Shown: in pieces, positions 6,651 to 14,000 of the stretch | Layout of the letters: the number at the start of each line of letters is the position of its first letter | How positions within the stretch are numbered: position 1 is the stretch's first letter | Assembly: GCA_937891725.1 (NCBI GenBank) | Contig: CALAHL010000057.1 | Span: forward strand, 1-17,078 | Source of the DNA: an uncultured Rhodospirillaceae bacterium | GTDB lineage: Bacteria; Pseudomonadota; Alphaproteobacteria; Thalassobaculales; Thalassobaculaceae | Length of the DNA: 17,078 nt | Direction: 5' to 3' | The notes under the pieces: model-generated | What the model was told of the DNA's origin: nothing | The model's database searches: none | The model's input: only the letters and a program-made list of their open reading frames with translations | Made by a program: the position numbers and the translations under genes

Positions 6651-7952
6651 TCACTTCACGGTCTTGGCGAACCGCTCCAACAGCTTGTCGCTGTCTTCCT
6701 TGATCGCCTTGAAGGCGTCCGGAACCGAGGTGGCGCCGGAGAAGATCTTGTCGTACTCGCGCTGCAGCACTTCACGGATCTGGACGTAGTAGCCAAGGCG
6801 GTACCCCTTGGTCCACTCACCGCCGTCCAGTGACAGCTGCTGGATGCCGACTTCGGCGTCCGGATTGGCGTCGTAGTAGCCGTCTGACTTGGCCAGCTCA
6901 TAGGCCGCTTCGGTGATCGGCACGTAACCGGTCTCGCGGTGCCAGAAATACTGCGTCTCCGGTTTGGTCAGATACGCAAAGAACTCGGCGGTTGCTTTGT
7001 ACTCCGCATCGGTTTTGCCGGACATGGCGAACAGAGCCGCGCCACCGATAAAGGTGCGCTGACCCTCACTGATGACTGACTTCCAATACGGCAGATAGGT
7101 GGTACCGAAATCGAACTTGGCAGACGCCTTCAGACCGCCAAAGGACCCCGACGAGCCGAGCCACATTGCGACTTCCTCATCGATGAATGGCTTCTGGTTG
7201 TCGTTCCACTTGGTGCCGTAATAGCCGTACAGCCCGTCATCCATCCAGCTTTTCAGCTTGGTGAACATCATGACCATGTTCGGATTGTCATACATGATTT
7301 CGGTTGCGACGCCGTCGAAGCCGTTTTCGTCGTTCGCCATCTGGAGATTATGCCGGCTGTGGAAATTCTCCGACAGGATCCACGGGGTATGGGACTGCGA
7401 CAGCGGCACGTAACCGGCGGCCTTCAGCTTCGGGGCCGCAACCTCGAACTCTTCCCAGGTCTTCGGCGCTTCGACACCAGCCTTCGCGAGGGCGGCCTTG
7501 TTGTAATACAGAACCGGAGTGGACGAGTTGAACGGCATGCCGATCATCTGGCCGTCTTTGTCGGCGTAGAAATACCGGACACCGGCGATGTAATCCTCAG
7601 CATTGAATTTCGTACCGAACTCGTTCAGCAGACCGGCGACAGGCTTCACAGCCCCCTTGGCATTGATAATGGTGGCGGCGCCGGCGTCGAAGATCTGAAT
7701 GATGTTCGGAGCCTCCCCAGCACGAAACGCGGCGATACCGGCGGTCATGGTCTCTTCATAGGAGCCCTTGTAGACCGGGGTCAGAACCACGTCGCTCTGG
7801 GACGCGTTGAATTCCTTGGCGATGGTGTTGACCGTCTCGCCCAATTGGCCGCCCATGGCGTGCCAGAAGGTGATTTCGGTCGCTGCGTGGGCGGAGCCGG
7901 AAACGGCAAAAAGCCCGGCCGCGGCAACGGCGAGCGTGCGAAGCGACTTCAT
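6651..7952 (-). CDS. ugpB: Periplasmic glycerol-3-phosphate-binding protein UgpB
   Basis: This solute receptor delivers sn-glycerol-3-phosphate, and probably glycerophosphodiesters, to UgpA/UgpE. It is 433 residues with a Sec signal peptide: MKSLR, a hydrophobic core, and cleavage likely after AHA (21-23). The mature start ATEITFWHAMGG, the segment VYKGSYEETMTAGIAAFRAG and NSSTPVLYYNKAAL match my recollection of E. coli UgpB, as does the C-terminal region with IKEDSDKLLERF. The start is well fixed by a perfect AGGAGG (7965-7960) 7 nt before ATG. As first gene of the operon it faces ada across 215 bp, where a 16-bp palindrome could act as operator. In E. coli the operon is phosphate-controlled by PhoB; I could not identify a convincing Pho box by eye. 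No ugpQ phosphodiesterase gene is present. Confidence 0.95.
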   Translation of the reverse strand: MKSLRTLAVAAAGLFAVSGSAHAATEITFWHAMGGQLGETVNTIAKEFNASQSDVVLTPVYKGSYEETMTAGIAAFRAGEAPNIIQIFDAGAATIINAKGAVKPVAGLLNEFGTKFNAEDYIAGVRYFYADKDGQMIGMPFNSSTPVLYYNKAALAKAGVEAPKTWEEFEVAAPKLKAAGYVPLSQSHTPWILSENFHSRHNLQMANDENGFDGVATEIMYDNPNMVMMFTKLKSWMDDGLYGYYGTKWNDNQKPFIDEEVAMWLGSSGSFGGLKASAKFDFGTTYLPYWKSVISEGQRTFIGGAALFAMSGKTDAEYKATAEFFAYLTKPETQYFWHRETGYVPITEAAYELAKSDGYYDANPDAEVGIQQLSLDGGEWTKGYRLGYYVQIREVLQREYDKIFSGATSVPDAFKAIKEDSDKLLERFAKTVK

Positions 7953-8167
7953 GTGTTAGCCTCCTAGAAGGGCTGGTTCAAAGTGTGCGCACCCTACGCA
8001 GGGTCGATTTCTCATTCGTGACCGGAATGTGATGTTTTGATTAATCAAAAAGAACGGTTCTGTGTCGACCGCTCCCCCCAATCCTGACCGCAAGCCCCGG
8101 ATGGCAAGTCTTCTTCGATTGCAGGACCATCGCTTAACCTCGACACTCAGCGACCGGACAGCGGACG
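7953..8167. promoter_or_regulatory. Divergent ugpB/ada intergenic region
   Basis: This 215-bp region must hold the ugp promoter and probably the ada promoter. Besides the 16-bp palindrome at 8035-8050, it has a small inverted repeat, ACCCT-ACGC-AGGGT (7991-8004), which would lie in the ugp leader. TTGATT occurs on both strands within the palindrome and could be a -35 box, but no good -10 follows at 17 nt on either strand. Confidence 0.45.
8035..8050. promoter_or_regulatory. Perfect 16-bp palindrome, candidate operator
   Basis: TTTTGATTAATCAAAA is fully self-complementary and nearly all A/T in GC-rich surroundings. It lies 82 bp from the ugpB start and 117 bp from the ada start. The symmetry suggests a homodimeric repressor or activator. 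It resembles an FNR/FixK half-site (TTGAT/ATCAA), but the halves are 2 bp apart instead of 4. Confidence 0.5.
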
Positions 8168-9244
8168 ATGACGACCATGACCAACCCCAGACTCTTCCAA
8201 GATGACACGGCACGGTATCGCGCCCTGGAAGCTCGCGACCGGACTGCGGACGGTGCCTTCATCGTTGCGGTGAAGACGACCGGGATATACTGTCGGCCGG
8301 TTTGCCCGTCGCAGACGCCAAAGCGGCAGAACGTCACTTTCTTCACGCTTCCCGAACAGGCACGGTCCGCCGGTTTTCGGGCCTGCAAGCGCTGTCACCC
8401 CGACGATGCAGCACCGCGCGACCCGGCCCTCGACGCGGTCCGTGCGGCCTGCCGCATGATCGAGTTGGCGGAAGACGAAGCGCCGACACTGGAGGCTCTG
8501 GGACAGACCGCCGGGTTCAGCCCGTTTCATCTGCAACGGACCTTCAAATCGGTCATGGGCATCACCCCACGACAATACTGGGACGCGCGACGCCTCAAGC
8601 GCCTCAAACACAATCTGCGATCCGGCGAAGACGTGACCTCGGCGCTCTACGGCGCCGGTTACGGGTCGTCCAGTCGCCTCTACGAAAAAGCAGGAGCACA
8701 ATTGGGCATGACACCGGCAAGCTATGGCAAAGGCGGAGCGGGGGCGGTTATCGCCTATGCCTTTGCAAACACGGCCCTGGGCCTCGTGATCGTCGGCGCC
8801 ACAACCGCCGGCATCTGTTTCATCGGCATCGGCGATACCGAGGCGGATCTGATTGAGGAACTGCAGCACGACTATCCTTTGGCCACGCTTGCGGCGGACC
8901 CGGGCGGGCTCGGCGAGACGGTTTCCGAGGTGGCAGCCACGCTTGAAGGACGAGAGCCGCACCGGAATCTGCCACTCGACATCCGGGGTACCGCGTTCCA
9001 ACGCCAGGTATGGGAGGCCTTGCAGGCAATTCCGATGGGCGAGACCCGGACCTATGCGGAACTGGCCGCCGGAATCGGTCGGCCCAAGGCGATCCGAGCG
9101 GTCGGGTCGGCCTGTGCCAACAATCCGGTGTCGCTGCTCATCCCCTGTCATCGGGCAGTGGGGACCGACGGGACGCTCAGAGGCTACCGCTGGGGACTGG
9201 CCCGCAAAAAAACGCTGATCGAGACAGAGCGGGAGGCTATCTAG
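8168..9244 (+). CDS. ada: Bifunctional Ada: methylphosphotriester/O6-methylguanine-DNA methyltransferase and regulator
   Basis: This suicide repair protein removes methyl groups from DNA phosphotriesters and from O6-methylguanine, and once methylated can activate alkylation-response genes. Three parts are visible in 358 residues. The N-terminal Zn domain has Cys42, Cys46, Cys73 and Cys76; Cys42 in GIYCRPVCPS corresponds to acceptor Cys38 of E. coli Ada. An AraC-type helix-turn-helix follows (about 100-185, around AGFSPFHLQRTFK and GYGSSSRLY). The C-terminal methyltransferase carries the active site IPCHR, acceptor Cys327 (codon 9146-9148), and the wing RGYRWGLARK. All key residues are present, so it should be active. 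The start ATG 8168 has only a weak Shine-Dalgarno; ATG 8177 is an alternative. No alkB or alkA lies beside it. Its stop overlaps that of the convergent TAXI gene. Confidence 0.96.
   Translation: MTTMTNPRLFQDDTARYRALEARDRTADGAFIVAVKTTGIYCRPVCPSQTPKRQNVTFFTLPEQARSAGFRACKRCHPDDAAPRDPALDAVRAACRMIELAEDEAPTLEALGQTAGFSPFHLQRTFKSVMGITPRQYWDARRLKRLKHNLRSGEDVTSALYGAGYGSSSRLYEKAGAQLGMTPASYGKGGAGAVIAYAFANTALGLVIVGATTAGICFIGIGDTEADLIEELQHDYPLATLAADPGGLGETVSEVAATLEGREPHRNLPLDIRGTAFQRQVWEALQAIPMGETRTYAELAAGIGRPKAIRAVGSACANNPVSLLIPCHRAVGTDGTLRGYRWGLARKKTLIETEREAI
9241..9244. other. CTAG: overlapping stop codons of ada and the TAXI gene
   Basis: ada ends with TAG at 9242-9244, and the minus-strand TAXI gene ends with TAG at 9243-9241. 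Both stops lie in the self-complementary CTAG, so the two transcripts must overlap at their 3' ends. Confidence 0.85.
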
Positions 9245-10329
9245 TTCGGAACGATTGGGTCGGCTGTAATCGATACCGTATCGATCACACCGAGCTCCCT
9301 ATAACAGGCCTCGGCGCCTGGATGCACGGGTATGGCGACACCATCCAGCGCTTTGCTCAACTGGATTTGTCGACCGGTCGGATGGCCTCCGTCAAGCAAC
9401 GTACGGGTTGCGTCGTTCCAGAGCGCCAAGCAGATCGCCTTGACCAACGCCTCCGGAACATCCGATGAAATCACCCATTGGGCCACCACTCCGAGGGTCG
9501 GAATTTCCTCAGGCTGACCTTTATATGTATCGGCGGGAATCGGCGCTTCGGCCAGGAACCGGAACCGGCCCAGCAGATCATCGACGGCAAGACCTTCGAG
9601 CCGGATGATCCGGGCGTGTCCTCCATCGACAAGTTCTTCAACTGCCGCAGTCGGCACTCCGGCCACGATGAAGAAGGCGTCCAATTCATTGCGAAGCATC
9701 TTGCTGGCTGCTGGGCCAGGTTTCAGATACTCGACGACCAGGTCGCCTTCGGCCAAGTTGTTCGCCGCCAAAAGATCTCGTGCGATCAGCAGGGTTCCCG
9801 ACCCCGGCTCGTCGATCGAAACCCGATGGCCCTTCAAATCCGCCATGGTCTTGATGTCGCTGTCTATGCGCACGACCAGTTGCAACCGTTCGGCATAGAG
9901 GCTGGCCACCACGCGAAGCTTCTCCGCAGGGCCGAAATTGGTGAACGCACCGGTACCATGATAGGCATCGAACACCACGTCCGCCTGCGCGAAGCCGCTA
10001 TTGATCGCGCCGGTCTGGATGTTGCGAACATTGGCGACAGAACCGTCCGATGAAACCGCCACCGCAATGAGATTCGGCACCCCACAGGACCCACCGCTTT
10101 CGCAGGACCGTGAGCCCGGGGGGCTGGAGATCGCGTTCGCAATGGTCCCGCCTATCGGATAGTAGGTGCCGTTGACCCCACCCGTGGCGATCCTGAGGAA
10201 GGTCGGCGCCCCACTGGGGGTCTGCGCCTGTGCCTCGTTCGATCGCCCTGGTCCACCAGCCAAACCCGCCACGCACGTCGCGATGGTCAAGGAGACCAGG
10301 GTGGGGCGGAACCAGCGGCGGGCGATCAT
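9241..10329 (-). CDS. TAXI-family TRAP transporter solute-binding protein (no permease nearby)
   Basis: This is a periplasmic receptor of the TAXI class of tripartite ATP-independent transporters, 362 residues; the ligand cannot be told from sequence. A signal peptide is present (basic MIARRW, hydrophobic 11-26, likely cleavage after AQA at 33-35). The mature start has the hallmark IATGGVNGTYYPIGG (47-61), and later VSIDEPGSGT. An insertion with Cys76 and Cys82 in CESGGSCGVPN (76-86) probably forms a disulfide; I recall similar loops in other TAXI proteins. ATG 10329 lies 4 nt after the tlpA stop, and AAGGA (10341-10337) is 7 nt upstream inside the tlpA end, so the two genes form an operon and are probably coupled. 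The DctQM-like permease usually found next to TAXI genes is missing on both sides. Confidence 0.9.
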   Translation of the reverse strand: MIARRWFRPTLVSLTIATCVAGLAGGPGRSNEAQAQTPSGAPTFLRIATGGVNGTYYPIGGTIANAISSPPGSRSCESGGSCGVPNLIAVAVSSDGSVANVRNIQTGAINSGFAQADVVFDAYHGTGAFTNFGPAEKLRVVASLYAERLQLVVRIDSDIKTMADLKGHRVSIDEPGSGTLLIARDLLAANNLAEGDLVVEYLKPGPAASKMLRNELDAFFIVAGVPTAAVEELVDGGHARIIRLEGLAVDDLLGRFRFLAEAPIPADTYKGQPEEIPTLGVVAQWVISSDVPEALVKAICLALWNDATRTLLDGGHPTGRQIQLSKALDGVAIPVHPGAEACYRELGVIDTVSITADPIVPN

Positions 10330-10333
10330 CGGC

Positions 10334-10942
10334 TCATCCTTCTTGCAGATAGTGGCGGATCAAATCCTTGGCAGCATCCGACTCCCAGTCGGCATCGCCC
10401 TCCAAACGACCCCGCACCCGACCCTCCCGGTCCAGCAAGAAGGTCGTCGGCAGGCCCGCCGCCCCAAACGCACGGACGAGGTCACTGTTCGAGTCGATTG
10501 CGGTCTTAAGATGGCCGAGCTTCAAATCTTCGAGAAAAGGATCGGCGACCGTCGCCCCCTTACGGTCGACGGAGACCAGCAGCACCCTGAATTCTTCACT
10601 GCCCAAATCAGCCTGCAAACGATCGAGCACCGGCAGTTCTTTCACGCAGGGCGCACACCAGGTGGCCCAAAAATTCAGCAGCACGATCTGCCCGCGCAGC
10701 GCGTCAAGCTTGATGGTGTCGCCGTTCGCGTCTAGGAAAGCGACATCCGGCGCCGGTGCCGGGTCTTCGGCGGGTTCATAACTGCCAAATGCGCCCTTGA
10801 ACGCGGGAGGACCATTTGCGGTGGCCGCCAAGTCTCGGCCGCCCAGCAACAGGACCCCACCGGCCACGACCACGCCGAGTATGGCCGCCACCGCGACCAG
10901 ACGGAGCCAATTTCGACGCCCAAGGGGCAAGGACTGGATCAT
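10334..10942 (-). CDS. tlpA: TlpA-like membrane-anchored periplasmic thioredoxin
   Basis: This thiol-disulfide oxidoreductase of 202 residues reduces or isomerises cysteines on the periplasmic side; cytochrome c maturation and oxidase copper-site assembly are known roles of relatives. One N-terminal membrane segment (about 12-34) is followed by a short linker and a thioredoxin fold with WCAPC (95-99; Cys96 and Cys99), VSVDRKG (123-129) and the cis-Pro loop GLPTT (Pro165). The frame is open far upstream, but only ATG 10942 puts the anchor at the N-terminus; GGAGAG (10957-10952) lies 9 nt before it. That ATG overlaps the argH start. tlpA divergent from argH is, as I recall, a recurring arrangement in alphaproteobacteria. 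The TAXI receptor follows after 4 nt. Confidence 0.9.
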   Translation of the reverse strand: MIQSLPLGRRNWLRLVAVAAILGVVVAGGVLLLGGRDLAATANGPPAFKGAFGSYEPAEDPAPAPDVAFLDANGDTIKLDALRGQIVLLNFWATWCAPCVKELPVLDRLQADLGSEEFRVLLVSVDRKGATVADPFLEDLKLGHLKTAIDSNSDLVRAFGAAGLPTTFLLDREGRVRGRLEGDADWESDAAKDLIRHYLQEG

Positions 10943-10943
10943 G
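10940..10943. other. CATG: overlapping divergent start codons of tlpA and argH
   Basis: argH starts with ATG at 10941-10943 and tlpA with ATG at 10942-10940 on the other strand, within the palindrome CATG. Each ribosome-binding site lies in the other gene: AAGGA at 10929-10933 for argH and GGAGAG at 10957-10952 for tlpA. Both promoters must therefore be inside the opposite coding sequence, or the true starts lie a little downstream. Confidence 0.65.
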
Positions 10944-12386
10944 ACCAACCACTCTCCGAACACCGGCTCCGAAACAGAAACCACCGGGTTGGAAGCAAAA
11001 GCTGCCAACACCATGTGGGGCGGACGATTTGCCAGCGGGCCAGCCGAAGCGATGGAGCGGATCAACCCGTCCATTGATTTCGACCGCCGGTTCTGGCGGG
11101 AGGACATCCTGGGCTCGAAGGCGCATGCCGAGATGCTGGTCGCCCAGGGAATCCTCACAGCCGCCGATGGAGCCGCGATATCACAGGGTCTAGACGAGAT
11201 TTGGGGCGAAATCGAGTCCGGTACATTCACCTTTTCGCGCGCACTCGAAGATATTCACTTCAACGTCGAGGCCCGTCTGACCGAGAAGATCGGTGATGCG
11301 GGTGGCCGACTCCATACCGGACGGTCACGAAACGATCAGGTGGCGACCGACATGAAGCTTTGGTGCCGCGGGTCAATCGACGCCCTGGACGCCGAACTGA
11401 CGGCCCTGCAAAAGGCGCTGATCGACCAGGCCGAAGTCAACGTCGCCACCATCATGCCCGGCTTCACCCATCTGCAGGTCGCCCAGCCGATCACATTCGG
11501 CCACCATCTGCTGGCCTATGCGGAAATGGTGGGACGCGACCGGAGCCGGTTAGCCGATTGCCGTAAGCGTCTGAATGAAAGCCCGTTGGGTGCTGCGGCA
11601 TTGGCCGGTACGCCCTACCCGATTGATCGGGACCGCACGGCCGCGGCTCTTGGCTTCGACCGACCGACAGCAAATTCGCTGGACGCGGTCTCCGACCGTG
11701 ATTTCGCGATGGAACTAGCTGCCACCGCCGGGATCTGTGCCGTCCATCTCTCCCGCCTGGCGGAGGAGCTAGTGATTTGGACCAGCCAACAGTTCCGCTT
11801 CGTGAAACTTTCCGATGCGTTCACCACCGGATCCTCGATCATGCCTCAGAAGCGCAATGCCGACGCCGCCGAACTGGTGCGGGGCAAGACCGGGCGCGTC
11901 CTCGGCGCCTTCACCGCGCTGACGGTAGTGATGAAGGGCTTGCCGATGGCGTATGGAAAGGACATGCAGGAAGATAAGGAGCCGCTGTTCGACGCAGTCG
12001 ACACGCTGGGTCTCTGCATTCAGGCGACCACCGGGATGATCGCCGATCTGCAGGCCAATCCCGAGGCCATGCTGGCCGCCGTCGAGCGGGGGTTCCCTAC
12101 AGCGACCGATCTGGCAGATTGGTTGGTGAGCGCGCTTGGTATGCCATTTCGCGATGCCCATCACGTGACCGGACGGATCGTGAAACTGGCTGAGGAGAAG
12201 GGATGCGGCTTGGCGGACCTGGACCTCAGTGACATGAAAGCGGTACATGAAGGCATAGACGAGCGCGTCTATGACGTGCTGTCGGTCGAGGCATCGGTGC
12301 GGGCCCGCACCAGCTATGGCGGAACAGCGCCGGAACGGGTGGCGGAGCAGGTCGAGGCAGCGCGCGCGCGGTTTCTGGCGACCTAA
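10941..12386 (+). CDS. argH: Argininosuccinate lyase
   Basis: This cytoplasmic homotetramer cleaves argininosuccinate to arginine and fumarate, the last step of arginine synthesis. At 481 residues it matches the family plus a short extension. Motifs are NTMWGGRF (23-30), TGRSRNDQVATD (126-137), PGFTHLQVAQP (173-183) with the proton-shuttling His177, and the signature loop TGSSIMPQKRNAD (296-308) with catalytic Ser298. The signature usually ends KxNP; here Pro is Ala307. ATG 10941 has AAGGA 7 nt upstream; ATG 11013, just before WGGRF, is a less likely alternative. It is the first of a plus-strand block: the small lipoprotein gene follows after 20 nt, then lysA after 29 nt. It is divergent from tlpA with no intergenic space. 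Confidence 0.97.
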   Translation: MTNHSPNTGSETETTGLEAKAANTMWGGRFASGPAEAMERINPSIDFDRRFWREDILGSKAHAEMLVAQGILTAADGAAISQGLDEIWGEIESGTFTFSRALEDIHFNVEARLTEKIGDAGGRLHTGRSRNDQVATDMKLWCRGSIDALDAELTALQKALIDQAEVNVATIMPGFTHLQVAQPITFGHHLLAYAEMVGRDRSRLADCRKRLNESPLGAAALAGTPYPIDRDRTAAALGFDRPTANSLDAVSDRDFAMELAATAGICAVHLSRLAEELVIWTSQQFRFVKLSDAFTTGSSIMPQKRNADAAELVRGKTGRVLGAFTALTVVMKGLPMAYGKDMQEDKEPLFDAVDTLGLCIQATTGMIADLQANPEAMLAAVERGFPTATDLADWLVSALGMPFRDAHHVTGRIVKLAEEKGCGLADLDLSDMKAVHEGIDERVYDVLSVEASVRARTSYGGTAPERVAEQVEAARARFLAT

Positions 12387-12406
12387 CCCAGATCGGGGAG
12401 GACAGG

Positions 12407-12544
12407 ATGCGAAGACTGTTGGTGATCGCCGCCGTATTCACGGCTCTGGCCCTGGCGGGTCCGATGGCGTGCGGGAAACAGGGACCCTTGAAACCGCCGG
12501 AAGACGGACCGATCAAATATCCGCGGTCCTATCCCTCGACTTAA
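12407..12544 (+). CDS. Small LptM/LppL-like lipoprotein
   Basis: This 45-codon gene is easy to miss. The product has a basic start (MRRLL), a hydrophobic stretch to Ala18, and then ACGKQGPLKPPED (21-33). That is the CGxKGPLxxPP signature of the LptM (YifL)/LppL family; E. coli LptM helps the outer-membrane LptD complex mature. Cys22 would be lipidated after cleavage. The lipobox is atypical: Pro19-Met20-Ala21-Cys22, where position -3 is usually Leu or a similar residue. GGGAGG (12396-12401) sits 5 nt before ATG. The position between argH and lysA supports the call, since the Pseudomonas homologue lies beside lysA and E. coli lptM beside dapF, as I recall. That it is a real gene is fairly sure; LptM function is inferred. 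Confidence 0.82.
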   Translation: MRRLLVIAAVFTALALAGPMACGKQGPLKPPEDGPIKYPRSYPST

Positions 12545-12573
12545 GACATCCTCGAGCCTGAAAGAGATCTTAA

Positions 12574-13833
12574 ATGACCCATTTTCACCGGATCTCCGGC
12601 GTGCTGCACGTCGAGGATATGCCCCTCCCCATGCTCGCCGAACAGGTTGGCACCCCTGCCTACATCTATTCGGCCGAAGCCATCCGCAGCCGCTACACCG
12701 CGTTGTCCGACGCCCTGGCTGATCTCAACCTGTCGATCCATTACGCGGTCAAGGCGAACTCCAATCAAGCGGTGATCAAGCTGCTGGGCGGCATGGGCGC
12801 GGGCGCGGATGTGGTCTCGGCCGGTGAACTGGCCAGGGCGCTTGCGGCAGGCATTCAAGCGGATCAAATCGTGTTCGCCGGTGTCGGCAAGACAAAGGAT
12901 GAAATCCGGCAGGCAATCGACGCCGACATCCACCTGTTCAGCGTCGAATCCCAGCCCGAGTTGGAGGCGATTTCAGAGGTTGCCACATCTGCGGGAAAGT
13001 CCGCGCGGGTGGCCCTTCGGGTCAACCCGGACGTCGACGCCAAGACCCACGCCAAGATCACCACCGGCAAGGCCGAGAACAAGTTCGGCGTCGAGATTGG
13101 CTTCGCTGCCGCTTTCTTCGCGCGTGCGGCAGAACTGCCGGGGGTTCGGGCGATCGGCCTTTCGATGCATATCGGCTCGCAGCTGTTGGATCTCGCACCT
13201 TATGAAGCGGCCTACGCCCGCATGGCGGATTTGGCCAGTGATCTGATGAGCAAGGGCTATGCCCTCGAACTGCTGGATCTGGGCGGCGGGCTCGGAATCG
13301 AGTACGGCGCGGCCAAGGCGCCGACACCTGAGGACTACGCGGATGTGGTGCGTCGGACGGTCGGCGGGCTGGGTCTGAAGCTGGCGGTGGAGCCGGGGCG
13401 CTGGATGGTCGGTGCCGCAGGCCTGCTTCTGACCCGGGTGGTTTACGTCAAGGAAGGCTCGGCCAAGCGGTTCGTGATCGTGGACGGCGCGATGAACGAC
13501 CTGATCCGGCCCACGCTTTACGAGGCCGAGCACCGGGTCGAATTGGTGTGCGGAGCATCCGAGACCGCACAACGTCCCGCCGATCTGGTCGGCCCGATCT
13601 GCGAGACCGGCGATTATTTAGCCCGGAATAGGGATCTGCCGGTGGTCGATGCCGGAGATTTGATCGCGTTTTTGGACGCGGGTGCTTACGGCGCCGTCAT
13701 GTCTTCGACCTACAACAGCCGGCCGCTCGTGCCGGAAATCCTGGTAGATGGGGCCAAATGGGCGGTAATTCGCCCGCGCGAGACGATTGAGCATCTGATC
13801 GCACGCGACACCGTCCCGGACTGGCTTGTCTGA
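12574..13833 (+). CDS. lysA: Diaminopimelate decarboxylase
   Basis: This cytoplasmic PLP enzyme decarboxylates meso-diaminopimelate to lysine, the last step of the pathway. The 419-residue length is standard. It has an alanine racemase-like barrel with PLP-binding Lys60 in YAVKANSN (58-65), His199 in MHIGSQL, the phosphate-binding GGGLG (237-241), and EPGRW (273-277). The C-terminal domain supplies catalytic Cys343 in CETGD (343-347) and Tyr380 in STYNSRP, which complete the active site across the dimer. All expected residues are present. The ribosome-binding site is weak (AAAGAGA about 7 nt before ATG). lysA follows the LptM-like gene after 29 nt and is probably co-transcribed with argH; dapF is not in the window. 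Confidence 0.97.
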   Translation: MTHFHRISGVLHVEDMPLPMLAEQVGTPAYIYSAEAIRSRYTALSDALADLNLSIHYAVKANSNQAVIKLLGGMGAGADVVSAGELARALAAGIQADQIVFAGVGKTKDEIRQAIDADIHLFSVESQPELEAISEVATSAGKSARVALRVNPDVDAKTHAKITTGKAENKFGVEIGFAAAFFARAAELPGVRAIGLSMHIGSQLLDLAPYEAAYARMADLASDLMSKGYALELLDLGGGLGIEYGAAKAPTPEDYADVVRRTVGGLGLKLAVEPGRWMVGAAGLLLTRVVYVKEGSAKRFVIVDGAMNDLIRPTLYEAEHRVELVCGASETAQRPADLVGPICETGDYLARNRDLPVVDAGDLIAFLDAGAYGAVMSSTYNSRPLVPEILVDGAKWAVIRPRETIEHLIARDTVPDWLV

Positions 13834-14000
13834 TCCGACCCACGCGCCCTTGACCGGAGCGCCCAGCGCTTCAAACTCTATTCCGTAAGGATCATCGGTG
13901 CCCGGTCGGGGCGGAAGATGGCATGTCGGCCAGGGGAGGGGTCGATACGCCAAAAGATCGGCCGGAGCCAGAGGTCGCCCTTTAGCGTCGGAGATCGTGT
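13834..14000 (+). other. Gap between lysA and the TIGR02302 gene
   Basis: This 167-bp gap shows no convincing gene. A TTGACC at 13850-13855 is -35-like but lacks a good -10 at 17 nt. A 5-bp stem with a 3-nt loop (AGCGC-CCA-GCGCT, 13858-13870) is too weak to call a terminator, so read-through from lysA is possible. Confidence 0.3.

Noticed and set aside
8035..8050. FNR/FixK box
   Set aside because: The half-sites TTGAT and ATCAA are present but separated by 2 bp, not the 4 bp these regulators need.
8147..9151. Minus-strand open frame of 334 codons opposite ada
   Set aside because: It lies wholly within ada, has no recognisable motif, and ada has all catalytic residues.
10797..10940. N-terminal extension of argH into tlpA
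   Set aside because: The added residues do not fit argininosuccinate lyase, and ATG 10941 has a good Shine-Dalgarno.
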